DNA of 64,000 nucleotides, from positions 71,178,001 through 71,242,000 of the forward strand of contig CM060733.1 of the NCBI GenBank assembly GCA_030704615.1. Direction: 5' to 3'. Source of the DNA: Takakia lepidozioides. Its lineage: Eukaryota; Streptophyta; Takakiopsida; Takakiales; Takakiaceae. The notes below the pieces were generated by a model, which worked only from the letters and a program-made list of their open reading frames with translations, made no database searches and was not told the origin of the DNA. Of this stretch, positions 42,655 to 53,870 are shown piece by piece (within the stretch, counting starts at the first letter, position 1; each line of letters starts with the position of its first letter). Made by a program: the position numbers and the translations under genes.

Positions 42655-44590
42655 AGACTCCTGTTGCGAAGAGGAGACGGAGGCGCCGCATCTCGGCCTT
42701 ATACTATACCACCCCGAGGCAACGAGCTGTTGCGGCGATGGGGAGGAAGAAGGACACTCGAGGGGGAGGCGTTGCTGGTGGTGGTGGTGGTAGAGACAAG
42801 CTGTGGACGAAGAAGGTAAGCTGTAGTTTTGTTTTTTTTTCATGACCTGCACTTAGGCATATGCGCCATCGCATAAGCCCCACCAAGCTGCTCCTAATCT
42901 AGCACCTCCGCCGGCGCAGATGCCTAAGTCACTTCAACTCTCACAAGTTTGCGAATCTCCACATATACACACAACCGTCTCCGCCGGCAGAGATAGCTCA
43001 TTCCCCTTGGTTTTTTCTGATGCTTGGAAGGGCTGGGCTGCCACCTCCGCCGGCGCATACCGTTGGAGCTGGGATGCTCACATGTTTCAGGAAGTGCTCC
43101 TCTACTCCCATCTCGTTTATTTTTTTGCATGCTCATATGTTGCTGATGCTCCGAGCGGGTTGGGCTAGCGTATTCGCCGGCGCATACCTGTGCAGCAGGG
43201 CTGCTCAAATGTTTTAGGAAGTTCTCCCCTTTTCCATCTCCTTTGTTTTTCCGCATGCTCAAAAGTTGCTGATGCTTCGAGTGGGCTGCGCTGGCATATC
43301 CGCCGGCGCATACCCATTGAGTACATTCTTTTTTGCTCAGCTCATAGGTTTCAGGAACCTCCTGCAAGCGTCTCCGCCGGCGGAGACACTTGGAGCTTGG
43401 TTTTTTTTGCATATTCCCTGTGTCACGGAAGCTCCAAAGCGCCAAGGCTGCCACCTCTGTCAATGCAGACCCGTGCAGCTGGGCTGCTCACATATTTCAG
43501 GAAGTTTTCCCCCCCCTTCCATCTCTTTTGTTTCTCCGCATTCTCATAAGTTGTTGATGCTCCGAGCGGGCTGGGCTGCCATATCCGCCGACGCATACCC
43601 ATTGAGCACAATCTCTTAGCAAAAGCGAAAGCGAACAAAGCGACAGCAGAAGTGGCTTGCCTGAGAGTACTCGGCTTCAGTTGGCGCGGGTTGTGAGCAA
43701 GACACTGGAATCTCCTGCTGGAGCTTAAGTTTGGCCATGCGAGAGATTGGCCGTCGTCCGTAGTACAAAGCTTTCAACTTCCGCCGCGGTCTGGATGTGA
43801 GGTCTCTCTCAGGAGAGCCATGCCCTTCAGGCGGCATAAGTCCTAGCCAAAATGGAAAAAAATCTCAGTTTTTTGGGGTACATGCCTCGAATAGAAATTA
43901 ATCCAAGATTAGCATCAGATTTAGGGTACGTATCGAGGAAGCCATGTGTCGCCAGCCCAAATAAAAACGGACGGCGGTGGACATTTAACGCCCATCCGCC
44001 AGGTACGGCGGCGCGCAAAATTTCCGTCACGCAGGTAATTCGGAGAGCAGCAGGATGGAAATTCAGCGCTGGATTTCCATCCTGCCAGGTAGGGCGTCGC
44101 GCAAAATTTCCACCACGCAGGTAATTTGGAGCCGGATGGATGGAAATCCGGTGCCAGATTTTCGTCTTGTCAGGTAGGGCGGCACGCGAAATTTCCGCCA
44201 CTCAGGTAATTCGGAGCCGGATGGATGGAATTTTTTTTTTGTATATTCCTTGTGTTACGTAAGCTCCAAAGTGTCGAGGCTGCCACCTCCGTCGGCGCAG
44301 ACGCTTGGGGAACCTTCCCTATTTTGGTTGATCACAGTATTCAAGTATCTCAAAGCTTCTACGTTGCCACCTCCACAACTCCACATGCTTCCATAGGCCT
44401 AGTTTGATCTTTCAAGGTGCTCATGTATGTTTGGCTACAACCTCCCTTCCATGGTATGCGCCGGCGCATATGCTTGGAGCTCCTTGAGCAAAAATTTCTT
44501 CAAGGGCCTCAAATCTTGTCAAATTTTGAGTTGGTTGCACATATGTGTCATATGCGCCGGCGTAGGTGGTCAGAGGTCCTCTGTCGGGAT
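42655..44590. repeat. GCCGGC-centred palindrome array between T3 and copy C
   Basis: Repeated TCCGCCGGCGCATACC, TCTCCGCCGGCGGAGA and ATGCGCCGGCGCAT motifs sit at roughly 70-bp steps (near 42907, 42979, 43048, 43170, 43300, 43374, 43583, 44290, 44458, 44555). Spacers share 'GGAAGTTCTCCCC', 'CATCTCxTTTG' and 'TTGCTGATGCT'. The inserted fragment E divides the array at 43616-44235. The position matches the arrays of the other copies, although the sequence differs. Confidence 0.85.
43616..44235 (-). pseudogene. ParB-MT fragment E (array, leader, exon 1) inserted in copy C
   Basis: Read on the minus strand: array units with CGAATTACCTG and GGATGGAAAT (44235-44000), the conserved leader (43990-43838), ATG at 43837 and exon 1 (RRKLKALYYGRRPISRM) ending at CAG|GCAAGC at 43661, then truncation inside intron 1 at about 43619. 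It belongs to the A/B family, so a young fragment has landed in the control region of the older T3/C element. Confidence 0.8.
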
Positions 44591-44784
44591 GCTCAGGCGT
44601 GTATTCTGTTCCAAGTTGTAAGCTTTGAAAGACAAGGATATTCATGGAATTAGTTGACTATCCAAATTCATTTGTTTTCTTCATGCAACCATGACACTGA
44701 ACTGCTCTTTTTACATGTTATACATTCACACATGTGCTCTTCTCATACACTGACATCTTGAACTGTTTTGGTCTATGGAATTAG

Positions 44785-47700
44785 GAAATTACTACTACAA
44801 CTGAAGCTGTGGAGGCCGGGACGCTTGCAACCATTATTGACGACATTGATGCAGGGAATTGGGGGGCAGATGAGTATGAAGAGGATACGACATCTAGTGA
44901 TCCTCTTTCTCTAGATGCCAAACAGGCAATTATTTTGGAAAAGAAACAAGATCTGAATGTAACTTTCAGGTCCCTCCTCATTGAGGATGGAGTTATGGAC
45001 ATTCCATTGTGTCGCATGATTTCTATGCAGGTTGTTAGGCCCGCCCTTGCCAACGACATCCTAAAGCTTAGAGGAGACTTCTATTCTGGATACCATCCAG
45101 GAGCAGCCGTGTTCTATGTTTTTGAGGGGATTGATGGATCTACTATAGATGTAGGTCCTGATATCATCTCTACATGGGATAGTCATTGGAAAACAGTCAA
45201 TGATGAATTTGAGAAGTATCTTGAGTCCAAGCCAAAGTTGCATCATCTTCGGGGGAAGATGTTTCATGTCTGAGATGGGAATCATAGGCTTCAAACATGG
45301 TATCCCTATATCAATGAAGTTCATGGGGCCAACTTGTCAAGACATGTATGTGTGACAAGTTGGGTGCTCAATGCGGACATTGAAAATCGTGGTTCCCTCA
45401 GGTCCATCATGGATGGAGTGAATGTGTGAGTTTCCTTTCTATTCTTCATTTACTTTCATGTTCAATGTTGTCATGTTCTTGCTCAATGGATGTACATATA
45501 CACATCTTCTTTCTAATGATCATATTTTATATGTGCAGGGCAACAGAGAGGGCACATGTTACATCCAAATTTGTGCACTTGGTTTGCAAGGTCAATATGA
45601 TTGGCCTTACACCTGTCTCTGAATGGAAGAATGTATTGAGGAAAGAGCAATACGACGAATGCATCAAGAAAGCAGGAAAGACTTGGTATAACCTGACAGT
45701 CCATGCAATGACAGAGATTTTGTACAAGGTAACATCATGTCTTAACCAAGTTTCATTCTTTGCATCCATAGACAAGATTCACCTCTGGTTCATGTTATGA
45801 ACTGTTTTGGTTCTTTTGGTAGCATGATATTGTTGAGGCCCAACGCATGGTGGGGGAAGCTTACAAACTTGCTAGGGGCCAAAGAGTCAAGAGGGCCTTG
45901 AAGATACAATGAGACAGGTTGGATTGAAAGCAAGGGAGCAACACAAGAGTCAGCTGAAGTGAAGTTGCTTCCTATTGTTGATCCAACCCTTGGAGAGGGG
46001 TTTCTCCAAGAACTTAAACTGCATTGGTCACGTGTAAAGGCAGGATCAGAGGAAATGACCCAAGAGAAAATAGTGAACATTGCTACCGCCCGGGTGGATC
46101 TTGAAGAAAAGGTGGAATGGCTACATATATGGAATGGAGACCAAACACTTCACGACCGTAATTTTTTTCCACCCAGGCCTATCAGTGGGCCAACACTTGA
46201 TCCTTGGCTGAATAGAAGGACTTTTTGGTGGCAGGTACATATACAATCACTATCTTCTCAATGCAATTAATTCATTTTGTTGATGACACATTAACATAGT
46301 TATTTAACTGACTGTATTTTCTGGCAGCTTCACAAGGTTGCCTTGGCTCAGTTTGCCTTGTACACCACTCAGCTTGGCCAATTTCATGTTGCCTTGGAGG
46401 AAGGAGAGAGTGAGAGTCTGGGAGACTACATGGATACATGGAAGATGACTCATTTCAATGAGTTGTTTCATAGAGAGTTCTCATTGCCAAAGGGGCCATT
46501 CAGAGGCAATGATTGGGAACAACAAACAGGTGGGGAGAAGGTGGTGAGACGGATTTTATTCAGGTACCATCTTTCCATTGCATTGTACATAGATAGTGTA
46601 TACACCTTGTAAGTCAAAAATGTCTATGCTTCAAGTATTTTCTAGTACATTGGGATATACATGTTTCTTAATGTGCTTGTTCAATTGTTGAACAGGTTGC
46701 ATAAATATTTGTCTCCACAATAACTTTGAATATGTTTGTATTTTAGGTACATGAGATTTGTGCTTGTACCGAGTGATCGACTTAAGGCTGAGCCCAAGTT
46801 TTTGATGGCCTGGAAGTTTGGTGCTCAACAAGCTTCCATGTACACACCTGCAATTGAGGAAGATTGGGGTGTGGAACACCGGGAAGGGGGGGGTTGGTAT
46901 TTGGATATGCCCAAGGGTACTATCCCCTATGCAAAATGGGACTTCATAAGGAATGTGTTCGCAGGCAGTCAGTGAGTGATGAAGGGGGTATCTCCACTGA
47001 AGTCCTTGTTCTTGATCTGGAGCATGCAGAACAGATTGCTACACAGGCTGCTAACGCTGTAGCCCAAGTGGTCCCCGCCATTGTGGGTGTACCAAAACGC
47101 AAATCACGAAAAAGAAAAGGTGCGGATGTCAATGCAGGTGTGGCCCCCAAGGTGTGGCTTCTATTGGTGGTCCTATTGGTAGTTCTTCACATCCTTCAAA
47201 TCAGTTGGTTGTAGTGCCTGCACCTACTACTCGAGGAAACATGCCAAAGGCAGGCGAACATCCTTACAGTGCAGTGTCATTTTCTGGTGGTGCACCTAGC
47301 ATGTATCGCATGAAGATCATGCCTACTCATTTCATTGATATGGTGGAGGCCTCAAGTACATCTCCTGATGCGACCTTGAAAGAGCTCATGGAGTTCTTAA
47401 AAAATGTGAGTTTCCCCCAACAAACAAACTTGAATGTAAGGAATTCTTCGATGTTTTTATATCCTCATCATCCGGCTATTGACTCCTACATTTTATGTAT
47501 GTTGTTTGCAGTTGCCAGGAACTTGGTCTAGTGTTGTGGATGGAAAAACCGTGCCTGTGGCTGTGGACATGATCATCGTGGTCTGCCCAACAGGAATGCC
47601 CATACAGGGCTGTTTGGATGGTGTACAGGTTCCTCCCTGGAATGCTTTTGATAAACGGTATTGGGAGTATGCATTCTCCATTGCTAATGACCTGTTGGAT

Positions 47701-48930
47701 GACAATGGATGCTTGGTGTTCTTGCAGGGCTCCGATGATTCCTTTGCATTGGAGCTCTTTTCTTACTCCAGGGGCAGCTCTATTTCCGTATTATCAAGGA
47801 AATATACTTGCATCAATACCACCCCTCTACACACTCAGACAGGAAAGGTAAAAATCATCCCTCTTCAATATCTCATTGTTTGATGTTTCATCTTCCTACT
47901 CTCATACATATTATTAAACCATCCGGGTGCACTGTTTTTGTGGAAATGGCACGTCTAACAAACCATGTTCTTCCACGCCCATGTCCTCACCAAGCATGGA
48001 GGACTATTCAAACTGCGTGAGTCTGGCAAAGTTGTGGACCCCCTTGCAGACCCTGTTGAGTTGGATGCCATCTACAACCACATTCCAGATGTTGCACTAC
48101 CCATGCAAACTCCTCAACAAGCCTGGAGGGGTGCGCGAGACCGTAGTCCCGCCTTCATGCAAGTGTTGTTGGAGACATGCTCACCTCCTGGCTCCCGCAT
48201 TTTGGATCTCACAGCTGGCACATGTTTGCATTGGTCTCCATTTTGTAATTAAAATCTTCTGAGCTGATTCATGATCATTAACTGTTATCCGATATAATAT
48301 CATCATTGCATGTTCTTTTTCCTGCAGGTTCTACATTTATTGCTGCCCGCGAGTCTGGACATCACGTATTTGGTCTTGAGGGGGACCAGACGTTGTATGC
48401 AGCACGTCTCTCTACACTTCAAAATACTCAACCCGTTTTGGTTTCATCTGTGGTAACTCCAACCATTCAACGTCCTGTGAGTTTGTTGGAACCCCCCGCT
48501 CCTAAGGTGGCGCGCAAGCTTGGTCTTCATCTCGGCAGTACTTCCTAGTGAGTATGTCTAGCCTCCATTCCCTTTGTTGCAATCTCTATATTATTTGCAA
48601 AGCAAACCATTCCCATTTGATTTGTTAACATAAGTATACATGTATGTGTGATGCAGTGATGGGATTGTGCGGACCATCTACGATAGTTTACCCCAAAGTC
48701 ATTTTTCATTGTTTTATCTACCTTCGTATGCCGAGTCCCAAGCTTTGCATTCAATACATCAACAACGTGATGCAGGTCTTTCCAATGATCTGTTGTTTGA
48801 CCGAAGAGCAGCTATTGTTGGACAATCCGTGGATAGGTTGCGTAGAGTTGAGGCTTTCATGGATGTGTATGCCTCTGAATCACAGGCTTATGACACGGAT
48901 GATGAAGTATCAGCTGATGATGTTATGTAG
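44785..48930 (+). pseudogene. ParB-like/DNA-methyltransferase-like transposon gene, older copy C
   Basis: Exons inferred from splice sites and homology: 44785-45425, 45539-45728, 45823-46234, 46328-46563, 46747-47405, 47512-47847, about 47962-48223, 48328-48547, 48657-48930. Exon 1 is not found. The ParB-like domain has IPLCRMISMQVVRPAL and a TGA at 45271-45273 in place of the Trp before DGNHR. Further frameshifts lie near 45910, 46975 and 47150. The methyltransferase-like part is clearer than in A: DMIIVVCPTG, LLDDNGCLVFLQG, SPAFMQVLLETC, ILDLTAGT, then across an intron STFIAARESGHHVFGLEGD. The intron inside the SAM motif is in the same phase as in A and B. Intron 7 (47406-47511) is full length here. 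Confidence 0.75.
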
Positions 48931-49296
48931 GTAATTAGAAATTACATATACAATACATTGTCCTCATTGTCAGTCCGAATTTTTTGTTATTTTTTATTAT
49001 ACATGTATTTCTCTCTAGTGTAAGGTAAAACAAATGGGGCAAATGACATGGTGTTGAAATCAGATTTCATGTTATCTTCCTGTCATTTGATTTATCTATG
49101 TAATAGTTTGTACATAGATCTCTACTGCATTTCATAGATCCCTTTACTTGAATGCAAGTTCGACATGCACTTCAGCACTATCAAATTTCATCATTAGTAA
49201 GATCAACCCTTATGAGTATTGTGGCATGTTATGTACACACAGGGTGACTATCTTTATCTCATTAGTGTTTCATTTCATTAGTGTTTCAAGTCTGAA

Positions 49297-49362
49297 TGGG
49301 TAGTGTAGTGGTATGAACTAGGCTTGATACCCGATAGGTTGTGGGTTCTATCTCTGATGGAC
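49297..49362 (+). repeat. tRNA-derived SINE-like head
   Basis: GGGTAGTGTAGTGGTATGA (A-box type) and GGTTGTGGGTTCTATCTC (B-box type) occur at a tRNA-like distance. It is followed by A/T-rich sequence. No paired acceptor arm is seen. Confidence 0.45.
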
Positions 49363-49439
49363 ATTATGTTTTTGTAAAATAAAAATGTTTCAGAAGATAG
49401 ATATATAGATACTGCAAAACCTATGTAACAAGATTAAAT

Positions 49440-49500
49440 GGGTGGTGGTTTGGTAAGGATTATGTTTTTTAAGTTATGAGATTGCGGGTTCGATTACCAA
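49440..49500 (+). repeat. tRNA-derived SINE-like head
   Basis: GGTGGTTTGGTAAGGAT and ATTGCGGGTTCGATTACC give A- and B-box-like motifs about 30 bases apart. The A box resembles that at 42430-42446 on the minus strand, so the two may be one family. Confidence 0.5.
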
Positions 49501-49789
49501 TCAATAGTCTTTTTTGTAAAATTGAATTCCCTTGTGGGCCATCGCCATTTACTACCCAAATGCGCAGGCGGACCATCTCCATCACATTGTCAAGCTCCCT
49601 AGCATTCCCTTAGCATTGCTCCATTCTGAACTTCAAACTAGACTCCCACCATTGGAAGAGCCCGTACCTTCACCATTTGTATCTAACAAGGAGCCATGCC
49701 TCGTCACTTTTTAATTTTTCGACCTTTATTCTCATGTTGGAAAGCCATAAAAGCAACATGTTCCTCTCCCATTCCTACACTCACCCATG

Positions 49790-49850
49790 TGGAATAATAA
49801 TACAATGAATATGGAATATTCTATATGGAATATTCTTATTCCATCCTTTG
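49790..49850. repeat. A/T-rich inverted repeat
   Basis: TGGAATAA at about 49790 pairs with TTATTCCA at about 49835, with GGAATATTC units inside. It could fold as a hairpin and may be a small MITE remnant. Confidence 0.4.
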
Positions 49851-50494
49851 ATATTTTGACTATGGACCCTAAGATTAGATGAATCACAATTTTATTTATT
49901 TATTTGGGTACCCTTATTTAAGTGTTGTGCATATAAAATTGTTCCTATGCATATCTAAAATTTGTATGCACGCATACATTCCTCCATATGCATGCATATA
50001 GGCTACCTCGCCTCTATGCCTTCATTACTTTTGTCAGTAACACATGACATTACTTCCCTTGCCCTTCATGAATCGTCCTGCAACACTCCCTTTCTTCAAA
50101 GCTGTGAAACGATTACTGCACCGCCTTCCTTCACCTGGCTTGAGCACAAATTACCAAGCTGTTCCCTGCACGATTATCCTCCAGCAAGCCCTAAACTGCC
50201 CATTCACCATAGCAGCGACGGCACCGCCTCTTAACTGATTGCTCCATCGCATGCCACGCCGATCTCCCTGTAAGCATATCCTCCAGAAATCGATCATTAC
50301 CAAGAAGATGGCGACACCATTAACACACAGCAGAATCTGCTCTTTGTGTTCCTGCCTACTCTCCCTACTCATTCCATTGCCCGCAGCAGAATCCACTAAG
50401 TGTTTTCCTGCCTACGCTCCCTGCTACACACACTCTTGCTCGTTCTTCTGCTCATAGCACCCGATAGCCATTCCCCGCCATCGCGCATCCTGCA

Positions 50495-50915
50495 GGGATT
50501 GATCTCGTTCATCCGTATGGATGATAAATCATGGATGAACTACATTCATCCGATGGATGAAAAATTGCATGTACACTTAGGTGTTCTTATATCCCGGCCG
50601 AGTGTTCCCCATTGTTCCCATGATGTAATCTAGAAACATGGATGAATCTCATTCATCCGCCAATATAGATCTCATTCATCCGCCGGATGAAATCCATTGT
50701 TCACAGCTTAACCAATTCTGAGCTCAATCATGTTCACGACGTCGAGAGTTAGGGAGGGCTTGAAAAGATAGAAACTGCTGAAGACACACAGCCTGTATGC
50801 GCGGAAGCATTCTCTTCTTAACTTTTGAAATAACCTGTTGGACATGGATGAACTTCATTCATTCACCGGATGAAAAATCAGGGATGAACTATGTTCATCC
50901 AATGGATGAAAAAAA
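50495..50915. repeat. TTCATCC/GGATGAA palindrome cluster
   Basis: Repeated TTCATCCGATGGATGAA, TTCATCCGCCGGATGAA and TTCATCCAATGGATGAA motifs occur in three groups (about 50505-50560, 50640-50690, 50845-50910). They are palindromes with a variable centre, resembling the other arrays in design but not in sequence, and lie about 1.6 kb right of copy C. Confidence 0.75.
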
Positions 50916-51026
50916 CGCAGGGATACTTAATTTCTTTCACACTAGTATCAGAGCCCCTGTCTTGTAGAAATGCAGAATCTGAACAAGTAACAACAAATTT
51001 TTTAATGTTACTCCCCTGCATTCACA

Positions 51027-51680
51027 CTATACTTCCTTCGTCAAAGAAAGCCGCCCTTCAGTAATGAGATCGAGGATGAACAAAGCCGCTGTCTTGCCCT
51101 GCCTGTAGAACCGAGGGAGCCAAATGATGGAGATGGATGTGATTGGGTTGGGCAGTCGGTCGTCGTCCTCCAGATAGTCGTCGATGACGCAGCCAAAAAT
51201 CCAACACACCAAATCAAAGTTCAAATCAAACACTCCTTGATGGTGTAGGAACGTGGTGGCACACGCTGATCGGCGCCTGAAAGATTGGTTCGCAAAAGTA
51301 ATGTCGTCGTCTGCAACGGTTCGGCACAATGGACAACAACTCAAATAAGCTACCTGCCAAGCAAGATGGGCTTCAACAGCCGATTGTACGTTCAAATACC
51401 CCAGGAATGGTGGTTGGCAACAATCTGGCCAACGAGTATTGAACCGGAAAAATGAAGAAATGGGATTGGTTAGTGCACGTGACCCCAAAGGTCCGATCTT
51501 GGATGCTATCCAGTATCCTCGGTATTCTTCAGCGATCGCCAAAATGTGTTGGCGCGTCAGTCGACAGATTACGGCATAATCCCTTGCTCGTACTTCTCCT
51601 GAGTGCGTACTCAAAATGATTCGGTAAAGACCCACCACGCGAGCTTCAAATGATAAATAAAAACGATGGGGCTCTACCAC
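51027..51680 (-). CDS. Hypothetical 217-codon ORF, unrecognised
   Basis: A single uninterrupted minus-strand frame stands in a region with few other frames. The protein has mixed composition, two aromatic-rich patches, a CCPLC cluster near residue 112 and a hydrophobic stretch near 160-175 (CWIFGCVIDDY). I recognise no domain. The start is the first Met. It could be an exon of a host gene, a piece of a transposon, or chance. No flanking splice sites are convincing enough to extend it. Confidence 0.35.
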   Translation of the reverse strand: MVEPHRFYLSFEARVVGLYRIILSTHSGEVRARDYAVICRLTRQHILAIAEEYRGYWIASKIGPLGSRALTNPISSFFRFNTRWPDCCQPPFLGYLNVQSAVEAHLAWQVAYLSCCPLCRTVADDDITFANQSFRRRSACATTFLHHQGVFDLNFDLVCWIFGCVIDDYLEDDDRLPNPITSISIIWLPRFYRQGKTAALFILDLITEGRLSLTKEV

Positions 51681-51699
51681 TTGTCATACTGCAACTTCA

Positions 51700-53340
51700 T
51701 GATAACTGTTAGATCACGATATTCACACTAGCGCAACGATTTTCCTAGGCTCCCTAGGACCTTGCAAATAACAATTTAAGGCTCAACCTTATCAAAGCAT
51801 GCACATGAATTCAAAGGAAAATTAGGTTCAGGGCGTACCGTTTCAAACCTTAATTACCCGTGTTAGTGCAAAATTCAACCACTAAACTCACCGTTAAAAG
51901 CAACCTACTGAACTCCCGGCAGACGCACCACTAATATGACGAACCTCGCTGCGCGTGCAACATCCGCGGGGAAAACGAAGGCTAACGTCGATCCAGGGCC
52001 TGGAGTCCGGCGATGAGGTGGGTTGGGCTCAAGAACCGCCCACCCGTAAAGTGTGTCGCTAAGCTTGGCGGAGGGTCAACGGTCGATGGAGGGAACTGCC
52101 TCCCGCTATCCTAAACTACCAGCAAACGCAGGTTTCAACTCCTACGCTCATGGGGCATAATTCGTTTGTTGTCTCCTACGGAATCTACTCCTAGCTAATT
52201 GTCTTCCAAGTCTTCTTTATTACATCAAAGCACCAATAGCAGTGGAAGTTCTGCAGATGTCCATCACCACACAGTAGCGTTGGCTTAATGGGATCAAGTA
52301 TTTGGCAGGGTAGTTGTGTCTCTGGATAAAGCGGCTCATAGTTTGTTGTGGCAGCTCCCTCCATTGAGGCGTGGGAGAGTGCAGGGGTTGTCTTGTCAAC
52401 TTATGGATAGCACTGGTTCTGGAGATACTGGCATAGGTGTGGGTCGGAGTGACTTGCAGTAGGGGGTGGAGAAACCTGTCAAACGTACTCACTTGCATAG
52501 ACCTCAGTTGAAGGTTGAGCATAACAATATATCTCCGATCTTTTAGTCTCGATTGATTGTTGTCTCTATCTTGGTTCTCCTCCTAGTTGTTGGCGGGTGA
52601 GTTAGTCTTGATTCTCATTAGTCTTTGAGAACTACGACAAGTGAATCGTGTGGGCGGGGACCATTGTGGCAGGGATCGTCGAGCAAGTATGTAGGGTTTG
52701 GTTTGGCTACTTTGCAAGCAAGGTTTTAGTAGATGGCCACTCATATGGAGTTGCATGAGTTGCGCCACTAAGCATTACTAAGAACAAAAGAGGGACGATT
52801 GTTGCAGCGTCCATGTTAGATCGATCAGATCGAACTGACAGAGAGAGCTATAAGTTGGGGGAGGAGCACACCGTCTTCAAAGTTCGGCCTATATTAAGAG
52901 CGATCAAACCCAAAACTATAAGAATGACTAAAGTAAATATGAAAAAGGGCTGGAAAATTGCCAAAATTGGAAGCAGACAAAGGTCGGTGCTAGTCCTTCC
53001 CTCAGCCCAGCTATTAAGCGCATCTAGTACCTTCAAGCTGGGCTTGTAAGCTTCAACGAGAAACTCAGAAGAGCAAAAAGTATGAAAAACTATAATAACT
53101 ATAACATAACATGGAAACCTAAAAGAAACATCTCAATAGAAGCGCTAGAAAAGACAAAATAGCAGAATATGGTGGAGTCGAATTTCAGTATTATTTGTAG
53201 CGTGCAGTAACAAAGAGAGCTCAAACATGAGTTATGGCAACGAGTGTGGCTACAACTGTGAGTGAGTTCTAAACAAGAGGAATGGCTAGTAAGGAATAAT
53301 GAAAAGCTCTAAGATGATGAGGAGGATAGCGGAACCCTAA
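51700..53340. other. No recognisable gene
   Basis: Short frames only. A G/C-richer block at 51940-52170 and an A/T-richer block at 52800-53300 show no motif I can assign. Confidence 0.5.
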
Positions 53341-53349
53341 AAATTAGAA

Positions 53350-53560
53350 GTTGGCGGAAGTATGCCCACCCCCGAAAGGGGGGCAGTAGCCGCAAGGTGA
53401 AGTGGCTCTTAATTACGCCGGTCCTTTGTTGGGCCGGAGTCTTCTCTCTCTCTTGGCGGAAGTTTTAGAAGAGAGTTGACGGGAGATCGGAGCTCCACCC
53501 TCCCTCGGCATCCTTGTATATTGCCAAAGAGATGCGGTGTGTATGGATGAACGACACAAC
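53350..53560 (+). repeat. Dispersed repeat related to the 54.7 kb SINE-like body
   Basis: The block with CCCGAAAGGGG, GCAAGGTGAAGTGGCTC, TAATTACGCCGG and later GGCATCCTTGTAT ... GGTGTGTATGGA runs parallel to 54745-54920 (CCCTTCGGGGTGAAGTGACTC, AAGTTACGC, GGCATCCTGTGTGG, GGTGTGTACGTGG). The tRNA-like head is not clear in this copy. Confidence 0.5.
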
Positions 53561-53649
53561 CGACTTCATCCGTCTCACCAGTTGTTTCACCCAATGTTAT
53601 TTTTCTCAGTCCATCCAAAATGATGTCAAAGATATAAGCAGTATAATCT

Positions 53650-53870
53650 TAGTAATACAAATGGGGATATCGTATCAATAACAAGTCTGTAGTATTTTTC
53701 ATGTTAGCGGCATTGTCCGTGCATATTTGCACAATTTTCTCACTTCCAACTTCTTCAATAAAGTCCGTCAATAACTAGAATTGATAGGGTGCATCTTTTC
53801 TCTCACCGCTAGTGTCCACAGATCCCAATAATTGTTCCCCTGCAAGACATACGAGCATGACATTGAACAA
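53650..53870 (-). pseudogene. hAT-like transposase fragment (DUF659 type)
   Basis: On the minus strand, FNVMLVCLAGEQLLGSVDTS, an in-frame TAG, then LLTDFIEEVGSEKIVQICTD and NAANMK match the DUF659 core found in plant hAT-like transposases (pattern: NxLV...FL.SxDTS...VVEEVG...VVQVVTDNAAN). Only about 70 residues are left; neither the zinc finger nor the hAT dimerisation end was found nearby. Confidence 0.75.

Larger units (their letters stand above)
39129..48930. mobile_element. Two-gene MULE-like element, older copy T3/C
   Basis: Transposase T3 (-) and ParB-MT copy C (+) are head to head with about 3.1 kb between the T3 start and the first recognised exon of C. The space holds a third palindrome family (42655-44590) and an inserted fragment E from the A/B family. 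Introns and sequence are more diverged than in B/T2, so this pair seems a separate lineage of the same element. Confidence 0.65.

Noticed and set aside
49297-49362. Functional tRNA gene
   Set aside because: A- and B-box-like motifs are there, but acceptor and anticodon stems do not pair convincingly.
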